A stretch of DNA of 64,000 nt from Microvirga sp. (GCF_014699075.1 NZ_JACXAB010000002.1:248001-312000); one strand, 5' to 3'. Positions 31,210-39,301 are shown, numbered from the stretch's first letter. Program-made: numbers and translations. The notes: a model not told the origin generated them from the letters alone.

Positions 31210-31294
31210 CAAAAGATCGAATACAATCCCTTGGCCCCTGATCTCCGACTTTATAAAGCGATTGCAAGAATTTTAATTCGGACTGATGAACGGC

Positions 31295-32128
31295 TCAATT
31301 CCGGTTCAAGCCCATCTCCCGGCTTTGGAGCTTCCGTTTCCAAAGGTCTTCCATGCCAATGATATTCTCGAAGGTGGCGGCGGAGCCTGCGACCTCCAGG
31401 ATCGAAACCTGATAGTCGCTGGGATCTCGGCTCCGAAGGGCGACATTGCCGCCGTGACCGCCGTGGACGTAGGCGAGCCAGCGGCCGTAGAACCCTCCCT
31501 CGCCGTAGGCGGCGCCGACATATTGCTCCTTCGTTTTCGGACAGGTCAGGAGATAGACTCCCCGGGAATTCGAAAGCGCTGTGCGCCAGGATAGCGGGAG
31601 GCCTTCAATCTTGGACAGGGGAGCGATGAACCGCTCGAAGCCGGGGAAGTCCGGTTCCTGAAAGACCGTGCGGATCTCGAGGACGACTTTGTTCTGATTG
31701 TCGGCGCGCTGGATCCATGCCCGCTCTGAGGCGCCCCAGTCGATCACAAGCCGACCAGAAAGGTCGAGGAGGTCATCCACCAAGGTCAGATCGTAGATGT
31801 CGCAGGTGCCGGCGAGGTCGATCCCCTCGGCGTGAGGCCAGATCCTGTCTTCCGTGGAAGGCCCGAGATACCGGCATCGATAAAAACCGGCGAGGAGCGT
31901 CTCTCCAGTCGGGGTTACCACAAAGGACGCCCAATAGCCTGCCTGCAGCTTCGGCCTGTTTCCAAAGCTCTGAGTGCCCTGGTAGAGATCGAAGGCAGGC
32001 CTGTCGTCCCGCCAAAGCTCATACGGTGTCCGGCCTCTGGTCGACCGAGAGTCTTTGTGCCTCAGAAGACGAATGTCTGAGGGCGGGACATTAGCTTGGG
32101 CGAAGAGACTGTTGAGATACAGCGGCAT
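31295..32128 (-). CDS. protein with C-terminal GIY-YIG nuclease domain, 277 residues
   Basis: Residues about 187-270 form a GIY-YIG domain: RGVYLLTCPKTKEQYVGAAY supplies the two strand motifs, FYGRWLAYVHGG the catalytic Arg, and IGMEDLWKRKLQSREMGLN the metal-binding Glu and the final Asn. The first 180 residues are a separate unassigned domain (GYWASFVVTPTGETLLAGFY; IDWGASERAWIQ). The architecture resembles restriction-type or stand-alone GIY-YIG nucleases. The start at ATG 32128 has a weak ribosome site. Confidence 0.8.
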   Translation of the reverse strand: MPLYLNSLFAQANVPPSDIRLLRHKDSRSTRGRTPYELWRDDRPAFDLYQGTQSFGNRPKLQAGYWASFVVTPTGETLLAGFYRCRYLGPSTEDRIWPHAEGIDLAGTCDIYDLTLVDDLLDLSGRLVIDWGASERAWIQRADNQNKVVLEIRTVFQEPDFPGFERFIAPLSKIEGLPLSWRTALSNSRGVYLLTCPKTKEQYVGAAYGEGGFYGRWLAYVHGGHGGNVALRSRDPSDYQVSILEVAGSAATFENIIGMEDLWKRKLQSREMGLNRN

Positions 32129-32210
32129 TGATCGCTAGGAGGTTTGCCCAGGCGGAGACTGGGTATGCTATCAACTATGTAGCGCACGTGCCTTAAGCTG
32201 CGGTTATCCG

Positions 32211-32498
32211 CTAGGGTTCGTAGCCGCGGCTGATCCGGCTTGCCGAGTTCTTGATGGACGAGGCAAAGACCCACTGCATGACATCTTCCTCATTGTCATG
32301 CGGTTCGTGATCGGACTGGTTCACGAACCGCGCCCGCAGGCCGATATCGTCGTCCCTTAAGATGCCAAGGGTGTTGTCCCAGCGCAGGTTCTTCTTCACC
32401 TGCGCGGCCCGTGCCTGCTCCATTAGGTCCGGGCCGTAATCATCTGATTTCGGCGTAGGGATATGAGAAAGCTCGTTGAGCTTGATATGGCGTCGCAT
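32211..32498 (-). CDS. unnamed acidic protein, 95 residues
   Basis: Lies 14 bases after the methyltransferase stop, in the same direction, with GAGGCTGACCA before the ATG at 32498. Contains YGPDLMEQARAAQVKKNLRW and VMQWVFASSIKNSASRISRG. Possibly an accessory of the methyltransferase by position only. Confidence 0.65.
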   Translation of the reverse strand: MRRHIKLNELSHIPTPKSDDYGPDLMEQARAAQVKKNLRWDNTLGILRDDDIGLRARFVNQSDHEPHDNEEDVMQWVFASSIKNSASRISRGYEP

Positions 32499-32512
32499 TG
32501 GTCAGCCTCGGT

Positions 32513-33610
32513 TTATGGAAGGAAGTCGAGAAGATCGGCTTGGGCCGGCGCATCGACGCGGCGGGCCTCGGCCTGCCAGACGGCAAGCGTCTCATCGGAG
32601 ACGCCCGGGAGGTCCGAAACGAGATCCGGCTCTACGGCCGCGAGGCGTTTGGCGCGAAGATCCTCATAGAAGAGGTCGCACCCGGAAAAGCTCCGGCCTG
32701 TTTCGCGACAAGCGACGTGGGTCGTTCCCGATCCCGAGAACGGGTCGATAACGAGATCGCCGGGCATCGAGTAAAGGAGGACCGCCCGTCGGGCGAGCTC
32801 CAGCGGGAATTGGGCTGGGTGTCCGGTACGTTCCGGATGATTGTGGCCGATGTTCCCGATATCGGTCCAAACGTTGGACGGCCAGGCACCTAAGGGATGG
32901 GACGAGAGTTGACCTTTGCGTTCCCCTTTAAACGCACGTTTGGCTGGCCCTTTCTGGGGCGTACGTGCCGGGGTCGGGTTGAAAACGGGGTGGGGTCCCT
33001 TGGAGAAGACAAGGGCAGTCTCATGGCGCTCCGATAGTCGGCCCTTGGGCGTGAGACCGTGCGGCTGGGTCCAGATCACGCGAGACTGGAAGGTGAGACC
33101 AGCCTTCTTCAACGGCTCGAAGAGGAGCGCGTCGAGTGGAGCAAGGCCGCCGGTTTCATCACGGGTGGAGCCGACCTGCAGGAACAGGGTGCCACCGGTC
33201 TTCAGGATGCGGGCACACTCGGAGATGACCTGCATCGTCCAACCCATGAAGTAGACGAAGGCCATCTGATCGGCGGAGGCACCATCGCCGTAGCGTTTGC
33301 CGACATTGTACGGGATGCTGGTGATGACAAGCTGGGCACATTCGTCCGGCAGGGAGTCGAGATAGTCCAGAACGTCGGCCTTCGCTGTCGTGTCGATCAG
33401 GGCTGCGAGGCTCTCGAGCTGGCGAGCTTTGCGTTCGGCAGTCCGCTCGCGGATACGGGCCTCGGTCTTGCGAGCATTGTGTTTCAGGGCAAGTTTGTAG
33501 ATCTTGCCCCGGCTCCACCCTGAGGCCGCTCGGATCTCGTCATAGGTAATGACCGGCAGGGCTTGAAGGATGTCGGTCTCGGTCACCAGAACGGGCGAAT
33601 GAGCGTTCAC
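32513..33610 (-). CDS. site-specific DNA methyltransferase (beta class), 365 residues
   Basis: Motif order IV, then X, then I identifies a beta-class N6-adenine or N4-cytosine enzyme: catalytic motif TSIPYNVGKRYGD near residue 103, and AdoMet motif VIDPFSGSGTTHVAC near 306, with a central Arg/Lys-rich variable region. SIPY is a variant of the usual SPPY/DPPY. The N-terminal 85 residues include a helix-turn-helix-like segment (TYDEIRAASGWSRGKIYKLA). No restriction endonuclease partner is adjacent, so it may be an orphan regulatory or anti-restriction enzyme. I prefer GTG at 33610 behind GGAGAAAAGAC over the ATG at 33631, which lacks a site. Confidence 0.85.
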   Translation of the reverse strand: MNAHSPVLVTETDILQALPVITYDEIRAASGWSRGKIYKLALKHNARKTEARIRERTAERKARQLESLAALIDTTAKADVLDYLDSLPDECAQLVITSIPYNVGKRYGDGASADQMAFVYFMGWTMQVISECARILKTGGTLFLQVGSTRDETGGLAPLDALLFEPLKKAGLTFQSRVIWTQPHGLTPKGRLSERHETALVFSKGPHPVFNPTPARTPQKGPAKRAFKGERKGQLSSHPLGAWPSNVWTDIGNIGHNHPERTGHPAQFPLELARRAVLLYSMPGDLVIDPFSGSGTTHVACRETGRSFSGCDLFYEDLRAKRLAAVEPDLVSDLPGVSDETLAVWQAEARRVDAPAQADLLDFLP

Positions 33611-33655
33611 GTCTTTTCTCCGGCGTAGCATTGGGTTGGAATGAGGTCGGTTGGA

Positions 33656-34051
33656 TCAGGCAACGCCGATCGCAAACGAGAGCTTGCCATCGATTGCGAA
33701 CACTTGAGCGGTCGCGACGGGCTCCAGGGTATCGGCCCTGACAAAGGTATCGAACTTGTGCGGATTATACCGGATCTGCACTGCGTCAGGATGATTACGG
33801 ACGGCTTCGACATCCTGGTCACGGACGTGGCCTCGGGCATACGCATGTACGTTTCGAATGTTCTCGTCACGAGTGCGGCGGAGGCCTGCCTGGCTCACTT
33901 CGAACCGGACATCCCGGAGCACGACCTGTTTTGGCTTGGCGACCACTTTCCCCTTTTTCTCGCCAGTCATGGCTTTGAGGGAGCTGCAACGCCGATGGAG
34001 GTCGCAGTAGGCGCGGACTTCACCAATGGGGAGGTCGGTTGAGGCATCCAT
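33656..34051 (-). CDS. unnamed protein, 131 residues
   Basis: Begins MDASTDLPIGEVRAYCDLHR at ATG 34051. Middle and end: LRRTRDENIRNVHAYARGHV, DAVQIRYNPHKFDTFVRADT, FAIDGKLSFAIGVA. Basic alpha/beta protein of unknown family, 45 bases upstream of the methyltransferase and probably in its operon. A plus-strand frame on the same DNA is rejected. Confidence 0.6.
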   Translation of the reverse strand: MDASTDLPIGEVRAYCDLHRRCSSLKAMTGEKKGKVVAKPKQVVLRDVRFEVSQAGLRRTRDENIRNVHAYARGHVRDQDVEAVRNHPDAVQIRYNPHKFDTFVRADTLEPVATAQVFAIDGKLSFAIGVA

Positions 34052-34196
34052 GGGGCACTCGCTGGGGATCGGGATCAAGGGCGATAACAATCCGGGCCGT
34101 TCGCCCGATGGACGGGAACCGAATTGTGTATGTGGGCCGTTTGATAGACAAAGGATCGCCGCAAAAGCGATGGCTTCACATAAAACGGGATGAGAA

Positions 34197-34598
34197 ATGA
34201 ACTCGAAGAGCCTGTTGTTGGCTGCAATACTGGGGATCGTCGTGATGCCGGCCTCCGCGCTGACTTTACGCTGCGAATTGACCAGCGATCCCGTCGAGGC
34301 CGAGCGCATGGGCTCAGTCAATCGCTTTGTAATCGATGAGAACGCGCACGAGGTTCATATGTACTCGCGGTTCTCACCGAGCGAGCCCGAATGGAGCTTC
34401 CGGTCAAAAAAGGGCGATGTATTCGACCCTAAAGGCGATAGCTTCCTGGTGCGAAAGGATGCAACCGGGGTATTTGGAGCGGGCGTGAGGGCAGGGTTTC
34501 CGCACGCCTTCTATTACAACACCGATACGAAAAATCTCACATGGACTTACATCTGGAAGGACAAAGTCACCCGGATGCAATGGTTCTGCAGGGCATGA
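34197..34598 (+). CDS. small exported protein, 133 residues
   Basis: A classic signal peptide (MNSKSLLLAAILGIVVMPAS, with AxA-type processing after about residue 21) precedes a mature domain with two cysteines (LRCELTSD; QWFCRA) that could form one disulfide joining its ends. Beta-rich body (HEVHMYSRFSPSEPEWSFRS; NLTWTYIWKDKVTRM). GGGATGAGAA before the ATG. Periplasmic protein of unknown role. Confidence 0.75.
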   Translation: MNSKSLLLAAILGIVVMPASALTLRCELTSDPVEAERMGSVNRFVIDENAHEVHMYSRFSPSEPEWSFRSKKGDVFDPKGDSFLVRKDATGVFGAGVRAGFPHAFYYNTDTKNLTWTYIWKDKVTRMQWFCRA

Positions 34599-34608
34599 TC
34601 TGAGGCTG

Positions 34609-34929
34609 TCACCGCATTTGAAGGATGATTGGGTTCGCCTGGCGAATGGCCTCAAGGGCTTTCTCCTGATGCGGGTACAGCTTCGGTGCGCTGGCCTTTC
34701 TCAGGTCCTCCTGGGCAAAGGTGAATTCGTCAACCATTTTCGATCGATCCAAGCCCACATACTCCCAACAGCGCCGGGCCGTGGGCATGGCGTTCCCGCA
34801 GATGCGTTTGATCTTGCCGAGGAGTCCGGATTGCTCACGGGCGAAGCCATATTCCGCGTCAGGATATTCCCGGGCCATTGCCCGAACGGCCTCCAGGATC
34901 TCGGTACGTGCTTTCTGTCGATCAAGCAT
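34609..34929 (-). CDS. unnamed helical protein, 106 residues
   Basis: The ATG at 34929 overlaps the upstream stop by 8 bases. Helical and charged (KARTEILEAVRAMAREYPDA; FTFAQEDLRKASAPKLYPHQ) with two cysteines. Partner of the upstream gene by overlap only. Unassigned. Confidence 0.65.
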   Translation of the reverse strand: MLDRQKARTEILEAVRAMAREYPDAEYGFAREQSGLLGKIKRICGNAMPTARRCWEYVGLDRSKMVDEFTFAQEDLRKASAPKLYPHQEKALEAIRQANPIILQMR

Positions 34930-35296
34930 CGGCATTCTCTCCATTGATGATCGGCCGCTCGGCCCGGACGTTGGCAACAATCTCGGCAAGGTCGATGTCC
35001 TTCGTCTTGCAGAAGGCCATCAGCTCGAACAGCAGGATCAGGATCTGAGCGTCGGGCTTGCCGGCCACGTCCTTGGCAAAGGCCACTTGGGCCTGCTGAA
35101 GGAGCACGTCGAAGTGCGATCCTTGGGCCTCACACAGGTCCATAAGCGACAGGATCAGGTGCCAGATCTGAATACCTGTGTTGCCGACCATCCCAGCGGT
35201 GCGGTCATAGGTTTCAATGGCGAGCTCGGCGCGGGAAGTTCCTGCAACGGCATCGAGGACCGTCTCAGCCCAATGGACTGATTGCGGATTGATCAT
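34922..35296 (-). CDS. unnamed helical protein, 124 residues
   Basis: AAAGGCTATCCC precedes the ATG at 35296. Almost entirely helical with repeated Leu-rich stretches (IQIWHLILSLMDLCEAQGSH; ILILLFELMAFCKTKDIDLA), soluble rather than membrane-bound. It overlaps the following gene by 8 bases. Confidence 0.65.
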   Translation of the reverse strand: MINPQSVHWAETVLDAVAGTSRAELAIETYDRTAGMVGNTGIQIWHLILSLMDLCEAQGSHFDVLLQQAQVAFAKDVAGKPDAQILILLFELMAFCKTKDIDLAEIVANVRAERPIINGENADA

Positions 35297-35323
35297 GGGA
35301 TAGCCTTTCGACGGGTGAATCGG

Positions 35324-35449
35324 TCAGTCAGCCAAAATGCCAACAAGGGTGACCAGCGCCACGCTCCCGGCAGCGCAGGCAGGAAAGAACAGGAGCATCG
35401 AGCAGAGGAGTTTAGTTTCATCTGCCGAGATGAGTTTCGCGATGCTCAT
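35324..35449 (-). CDS. small membrane protein, 41 residues
   Basis: The ATG at 35449 overlaps the stop of the upstream membrane gene as ATGA, a classic coupling. The peptide begins MSIAKLISADETKLLCSMLL and continues FFPACAAGSVALVTLVGILA before a final Asp; the second half is one hydrophobic helix. It is too short for routine gene calling. Likely works with the 256-residue membrane protein encoded just before it. Confidence 0.6.
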   Translation of the reverse strand: MSIAKLISADETKLLCSMLLFFPACAAGSVALVTLVGILAD

Positions 35450-36216
35450 TGGCCGAACAGTTCCTTTTTGCGGCTATCCAGCCTGTCATTGGCAAAAGCC
35501 ATGGCGGCGGTCCTATTAGCCTTTTCGGCCGGGAGGCAGGTATCCACCTTAAGGAGTTGCGCGATGCGAATTCGCGCCTTGCGGATGTCGGCAACACTGT
35601 CGAGGGACGCCTTCGACAGGATCGATCGAACCTCGTTAACGAAGGGGTTCTTGTCGTCAGGGACAGTCTCCCTGAGCGTGATGCGGGTGAGCCCGCGCCG
35701 AAGGTCGACCCGGATCCGTACCGGCTTCAGGTCGTGGCGACTGAGCTCGATGTCGGCAACACCGTCCCGATGAAACCGGATCGTCGGCGCGATTACAAAC
35801 GTCTGCCGGAGTGCGCCCTCCTGCAGTAGCCGGAAAGACTCCATCCCGTCGGATACCCGGCGTGACCGCCGGTCCAACATCAGGATCAGGCTGCCCGTCT
35901 TGGAGACGAGCGGTGCCTCGACGGTGATTTCGGCCAGGGTCACATAACGCTGTAGCGATGACGTAGCCAAACTCGCGATGCGTTTTTGTACTGGGCTGGG
36001 GCGGAAGTGATCGCGGACGAAGTAAAATGTCGCCGGCAGGACGGCGAACATGAGAAACACCGTCGCAAAGGATGTGCCTAAAATCAGATCCGCAATCGCG
36101 AGGGCTAGGAATGCCAGGACGGCGACCAGTACCGGCGCCTCGCCAAGTTTAGCCATCAGGGATCGGGGCGAGCGGGATCGTGCCCAGACCAGAGCCTGGG
36201 ATGCAATTGTCGTCAT
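35446..36216 (-). CDS. membrane protein with large cytoplasmic domain, 256 residues
   Basis: Two helices (about residues 27-45, APVLVAVLAFLALAIADLIL, and 48-67) are followed by an Arg-rich beta/alpha domain (KTGSLILMLDRRSRRVSDGM; FVIAPTIRFHRDGVADIELS; VRIRVDLRRGLTRITLRE). AAGGACAGCC precedes the ATG at 36216. Not recognised; the four-base overlap with the small membrane gene suggests a complex. Confidence 0.65.
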   Translation of the reverse strand: MTTIASQALVWARSRSPRSLMAKLGEAPVLVAVLAFLALAIADLILGTSFATVFLMFAVLPATFYFVRDHFRPSPVQKRIASLATSSLQRYVTLAEITVEAPLVSKTGSLILMLDRRSRRVSDGMESFRLLQEGALRQTFVIAPTIRFHRDGVADIELSRHDLKPVRIRVDLRRGLTRITLRETVPDDKNPFVNEVRSILSKASLDSVADIRKARIRIAQLLKVDTCLPAEKANRTAAMAFANDRLDSRKKELFGQ

Positions 36217-36238
36217 GGCTGTCCTTAGGCGTGAGAGG

Positions 36239-36898
36239 CTAGCGGGATTTCAGATGGTCGAGGGCGGCCTGAGCGGCGCTTTTGAGATCGGGAAGCGCGC
36301 CCGTCGCGAGAGCCTGCTCGAGCTGGGTGATGAGTTGCTCTTCCGGCGATGTGATCGGAATCGCGATCTTTGGCGGGGCAGGGCGCTTCTGCCCACCGGA
36401 CCCGACCAAATCTGGCGTCAGGACGATGCCCCGACCGGCATTGACGGCAAGCTGATCAGCCATCTCATTGTAGCGGTTGCCGTTGTGGCCGCGGACCCAG
36501 TTCCACTTGATCTGCTGGCGGGAGGCGAGGCGATCGAGATCCTGCCAGAGATCCTGGTTCTCGACTGGCTTCTTCTGGGCGTTGCGCCAGTTGTTGCGCT
36601 TCCAGTTGATGATCCATTCCGTGATGCCCTTGATCACGTATTGGCTGTCGGCGTGGATCGTGAAACTGCACTTCTCCTCCCCGAAGTAATCGAGCAATGC
36701 GATGGCGGCCGAAAGCTCCATCCTGTTGTTCGTGGTCATTGCGCCGCCATTGCCGGAGAGGGAATGGGCTTCCCCATTCGTGTCCAGGATGACGACGCCG
36801 TACCCGCCAGGACCCGGATTACCGGAGCAGGCGCCGTCGATATAGGCCTCGACGAGGAGGCGACCGGCAGCATCACGGGAGAAGTGGGTGTCGAACAT
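36239..36898 (-). CDS. rnhA: ribonuclease HI, 219 residues
   Basis: The RNase H fold with all four catalytic acids is visible: EAYIDGACSGNPGPGGYG (Asp), NNRMELSAAIALL (Glu), HADSQYVIKGITEWI (Asp) and NEMADQLAVNAG (Asp), plus the basic handle WKRNNWRNAQKKP. It removes RNA from RNA-DNA hybrids. A C-terminal extension of about 60 residues (ITSPEEQLITQLEQALATGA) exceeds the usual 150-160 residue enzyme. The start may be ATG 36898 or ATG 36961, which adds 21 residues. Chromosomal rnhA normally exists too, so this may be a second copy. Confidence 0.9.
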   Translation of the reverse strand: MFDTHFSRDAAGRLLVEAYIDGACSGNPGPGGYGVVILDTNGEAHSLSGNGGAMTTNNRMELSAAIALLDYFGEEKCSFTIHADSQYVIKGITEWIINWKRNNWRNAQKKPVENQDLWQDLDRLASRQQIKWNWVRGHNGNRYNEMADQLAVNAGRGIVLTPDLVGSGGQKRPAPPKIAIPITSPEEQLITQLEQALATGALPDLKSAAQAALDHLKSR

Positions 36899-36969
36899 GC
36901 GGGAGATCTCGTGCTGGAATGGAAACGAGGGGCAAAGGGGGAGGCCCGAATGGTCCTCCATGCATCGCC

Positions 36970-37218
36970 TTAGTGCCAGCGGGAGGCGAGGCTCGCAACC
37001 GTGGTTTCACCGGGATCGAAGGCGACTTCCGCCGTCATCTTGCGCGGACCGCCGGAGGCCGGAGCAAAGCCGAGGACGAGGGTCGCGCGGTTCTCGCTCG
37101 AGATGAGGTTCAGGCTCATCGACTTGAGAGCGCCGTGGGTCGGCTCATACATGCTGCGGTAGCGGTCGCGCAGCTGGGCGAGGGTGCCGTACCGGGAGTT
37201 CGTGTCGATCGCGATCAT
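36970..37218 (-). CDS. unnamed protein, 82 residues
   Basis: Starts MIAIDTNSRYGTLAQLRDRY with GAGAGTAGAGTAC upstream. Alpha/beta, basic, containing SLNLISSENRATLVLGFAPA. Lies 8 bases before the longer possible start of rnhA, so probably co-transcribed. Unassigned. Confidence 0.6.
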   Translation of the reverse strand: MIAIDTNSRYGTLAQLRDRYRSMYEPTHGALKSMSLNLISSENRATLVLGFAPASGGPRKMTAEVAFDPGETTVASLASRWH

Positions 37219-37374
37219 GTACTCTACTCTCGTGTTGGATCAGCTTTGCCTTCCTGGCTGCTGCATTAGTCAGCAGCCTTCCCGGGGTTTTCACTGATCT
37301 TTTGAACCGATTTCGAGACCATCAAAGAAGAAACAGAACTACAGTCCTAAATGAACTCACTGGATGAATTGAAC

Positions 37375-37523
37375 GGCTTATGGGGTTTAGAATAGACGCC
37401 ATTTTTCGCCCTGAACCTGGTCCGCTGACCGCCAATCCAAAAACACAGCAGATCCCAGATAGAACAGGAACGCCACTGGAACACGCCAATAGCTTTTGCT
37501 CTACCGATCAAACCTTCCAGAGG
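37375..37523. repeat. imperfect direct repeat, copy A, about 149 bp
   Basis: Shares with copy B the blocks GGGGTTTA, CCTGGTCCG, TGACCGC, CAGCAGATCCC, GATAGAACA, ACTGGAA and CCAATAGC in the same order, with substitutions and small indels between. AT-richer than flanking DNA. In the minus frame that reads PVAFLFYLGSAVFLDWRSAD the copies look alike at protein level too, but copy A has a stop just upstream and no start. Confidence 0.65.
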
Positions 37524-37578
37524 TAAACCTGCAAAAGCAAAGGATACCTCTTGGAAGAAAGCCAATTGGAAGATAGAC

Positions 37579-37729
37579 GCCTTACGGGGTTTAACTGCCC
37601 CGCCATTTTGAATGCCTACCTGGTCCGTTGACCGCAAGTCCAAGAACTCAGCAGATCCCGGATAGAACACAAACGCTACTGGAAGATCCCAATAGCCTTT
37701 TGCCCTAACCAACTAAGCCTTTCAGAAGG
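37579..37729. repeat. imperfect direct repeat, copy B, about 151 bp
   Basis: Second copy, 204 bp after copy A. Its minus frame reads PVAFVFYPGSAEFLDLRSTD. Several A/B differences are silent in this frame, which would fit a decayed short coding repeat; the alternative is a duplicated non-coding RNA or regulatory element upstream of mucR. Confidence 0.65.
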
Positions 37730-37796
37730 TGGCCTCAGACGAACCACCCCCCTTTAATAGCCTCCGGACTGCTTAGGACTCAAAGAAAGTAACTCT

Positions 37797-38279
37797 ATGA
37801 CCACCACTGCAACTTCCGCTGACGTGAGTAGCGACGATCTCCTCCAGATGACCGCGAACGTCGTGACTGCCTACGTAACCAACAATTCCATGGTCAGGCA
37901 GGACATCCCGACACTTATCGAGAATGTGCACAAGGTGTTCGCCTCAATCCAGAACGGTCCCCAGGAGATCAAGGCGGCAGAGCCCCTGCAGCCGCGGCTG
38001 CCGATCAAGAAGACGATCACGCCGGACTACCTGATCAGTCTGGAAGACGGCCGCCAGTATCGGACCCTGAAGCGGCACCTGAGGACTGCAGGCCTGACGC
38101 CGGATGAGTATCGGGCAAAGTGGGGGCTGCCGGCGGATTATCCGATGGTTGCCGCGAGCTACTCTGAGCAGCGTTCCCAAATGGCTAAAACGATAGGTCT
38201 TGGTGTCATGAGGAAGAAGACCGCGGCAAAGGCAGTGAAGAAGAATGCTGGCCGCCGCTCAACTGCCGCATCGGCTTAG
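37797..38279 (+). CDS. mucR: MucR/Ros-family transcriptional regulator, 160 residues
   Basis: Matches MucR/Ros over its length: N-terminal LLQMTANVVTAYVTNNSMVR, then ITPDYLISLEDGRQYRTLKR, HLRTAGLTPDEYRAKWGLPA, DYPMVAASYSEQRSQMAKTI and GLG. In zinc-binding Ros/MucR the loop reads CLxCG or CLEDG; here the remaining Cys is Ser (ISLEDG), so a zinc finger cannot form in the usual way, as described for some zinc-free rhizobial homologues. MucR proteins silence AT-rich genes and control exopolysaccharide and motility. The repeats just upstream could be targets or part of its leader. Confidence 0.85.
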   Translation: MTTTATSADVSSDDLLQMTANVVTAYVTNNSMVRQDIPTLIENVHKVFASIQNGPQEIKAAEPLQPRLPIKKTITPDYLISLEDGRQYRTLKRHLRTAGLTPDEYRAKWGLPADYPMVAASYSEQRSQMAKTIGLGVMRKKTAAKAVKKNAGRRSTAASA

Positions 38280-38288
38280 AACCGCTTT

Positions 38289-38687
38289 TTAGACCCAGCG
38301 CTGGGCATGGCCGGCGCGGACCAGCATGCGGCCGAGGTCCTGTCCGTCGATGGCGATACGGGCGAGGGTTCGCCCGTATCGATCCTTCCCCCTCCGCCGG
38401 ATCGTGGCTGATCGGGCTTGTTCGATCTTTCCTCGAAGGAACCCAGTTGCCGCGACTGCCCGGTTGAGTTCCCGACGGGAGTGGGGGCGCCGGAGCTCAG
38501 GCGCATTCACGTTCTGGAGACGGACCTTTTCCGAGACCGTGCGGTCCGGATTCAGGATCCAAAGCGTATCTCCATCGATGACGCATAGGAGACGGGGGTT
38601 GATAGGTCGCCTGGCCCGAGCGCCGCTGGTTCTCCAGAGAAGCCAGACAACGAGGGCAGCGGCCATGGTCAGAATAACAGCGTGCAT
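38289..38687 (-). CDS. membrane-anchored thermonuclease-family protein, 132 residues
   Basis: An N-terminal helix (MHAVILTMAAALVVWLLW) anchors or exports a staphylococcal-nuclease-like domain: CVIDGDTLWI, KVRLQNVNAPEL with the Arg and Glu of the active site, and YGRTLARIAIDGQDLGRMLV with the second Arg. The domain ends VRAGHAQRW. Such enzymes cut DNA or RNA with calcium, outside the cytoplasm. TGAGGCTCACC precedes the ATG at 38687. Confidence 0.85.
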   Translation of the reverse strand: MHAVILTMAAALVVWLLWRTSGARARRPINPRLLCVIDGDTLWILNPDRTVSEKVRLQNVNAPELRRPHSRRELNRAVAATGFLRGKIEQARSATIRRRGKDRYGRTLARIAIDGQDLGRMLVRAGHAQRWV

Positions 38688-38695
38688 GGTGAGCC

Positions 38696-39148
38696 TCAGA
38701 CAGCCGCCAGGGTGGCAAAGGAACGCCTGACCCGCTCCAGGTGTCGGGCCGCCGCTGCGGCATCCATCGTGCGGATACCGGAATAGACGCGGCGGCTCGT
38801 GTATCCAGCGACTTGAGAGGCAATTTTGCGCCTCTCGTCCTTGCGGATCTTGCGCGGGTCGATGGTTCGGATCAGGGAAACGGGGCCGAAGTCATGGCCA
38901 CGGCGGGCGAGGGTTCCTTGGAGGAGCGCTTGCCCGGCTGGCGTAATCACCATGCAGGTAACCCGCTTGCGGCCGCCGGCGGAGTTCCGGGAACGGCGAA
39001 GGCAGCCGAGCTTCTCAAGGGCGTTCATGTCTGGCGTGACCGCATAGCCCCACTTGATTTGGACGGCAAAGCCCGTGTCCCCGCGGGAAGCCGCGAGGCG
39101 AAGATACGCCGTTCGACGGGCAAGGCTTCTGTGCTTGTCGGCAGACAT
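38696..39148 (-). CDS. unnamed basic protein, 150 residues
   Basis: The start at ATG 39148 is set by GAGGTGCTTCG and by a CCCC leader; the much longer upstream frame is the antisense of dinB. Strongly basic (MSADKHRSLARRTAYLRLAA; KIRKDERRKIASQVAGYTSR), with a winged-helix-like middle (TPDMNALEKLGCLRR; MVITPAGQALLQGTLARR). A DNA-binding role is plausible but inferred. Nine bases precede the thermonuclease gene. Confidence 0.65.
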   Translation of the reverse strand: MSADKHRSLARRTAYLRLAASRGDTGFAVQIKWGYAVTPDMNALEKLGCLRRSRNSAGGRKRVTCMVITPAGQALLQGTLARRGHDFGPVSLIRTIDPRKIRKDERRKIASQVAGYTSRRVYSGIRTMDAAAAARHLERVRRSFATLAAV

Positions 39149-39173
39149 TCGAAGCACCTCATTTCGGGGATTG
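39149..39173 (-). promoter_or_regulatory. recurrent CCCC leader element
   Basis: CGATCAATCCCCGAAATGAG then GTGCTTCGAATG. Spacing from CCCC to ATG is 18 bases; GATC repeats upstream can form a short hairpin. Confidence 0.5.
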
Positions 39174-39301
39174 ATCGAAGAAGATCTCAAACCGGCAACG
39201 CCGCAGAAAACGGGTGGAAAACTGGCGCGCGGGTACAAAAGCAGAACAGGAAATGCTATATCCGGGAGGACGTTGCCTGCTTGCGTCCAGTCGTGGGAAC
39301 C

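Noticed and set aside
37347..37712. 121-codon minus-strand frame across the twin repeats
   Set aside because: The frame crosses both repeats but the copies are read in different phases, so one conserved protein is not encoded; kept as repeats instead.
39180..39301. LexA box upstream of dinB
   Set aside because: Only a GAAC half-site (GAACAGGAAATGCTA) is present; the second half does not match.
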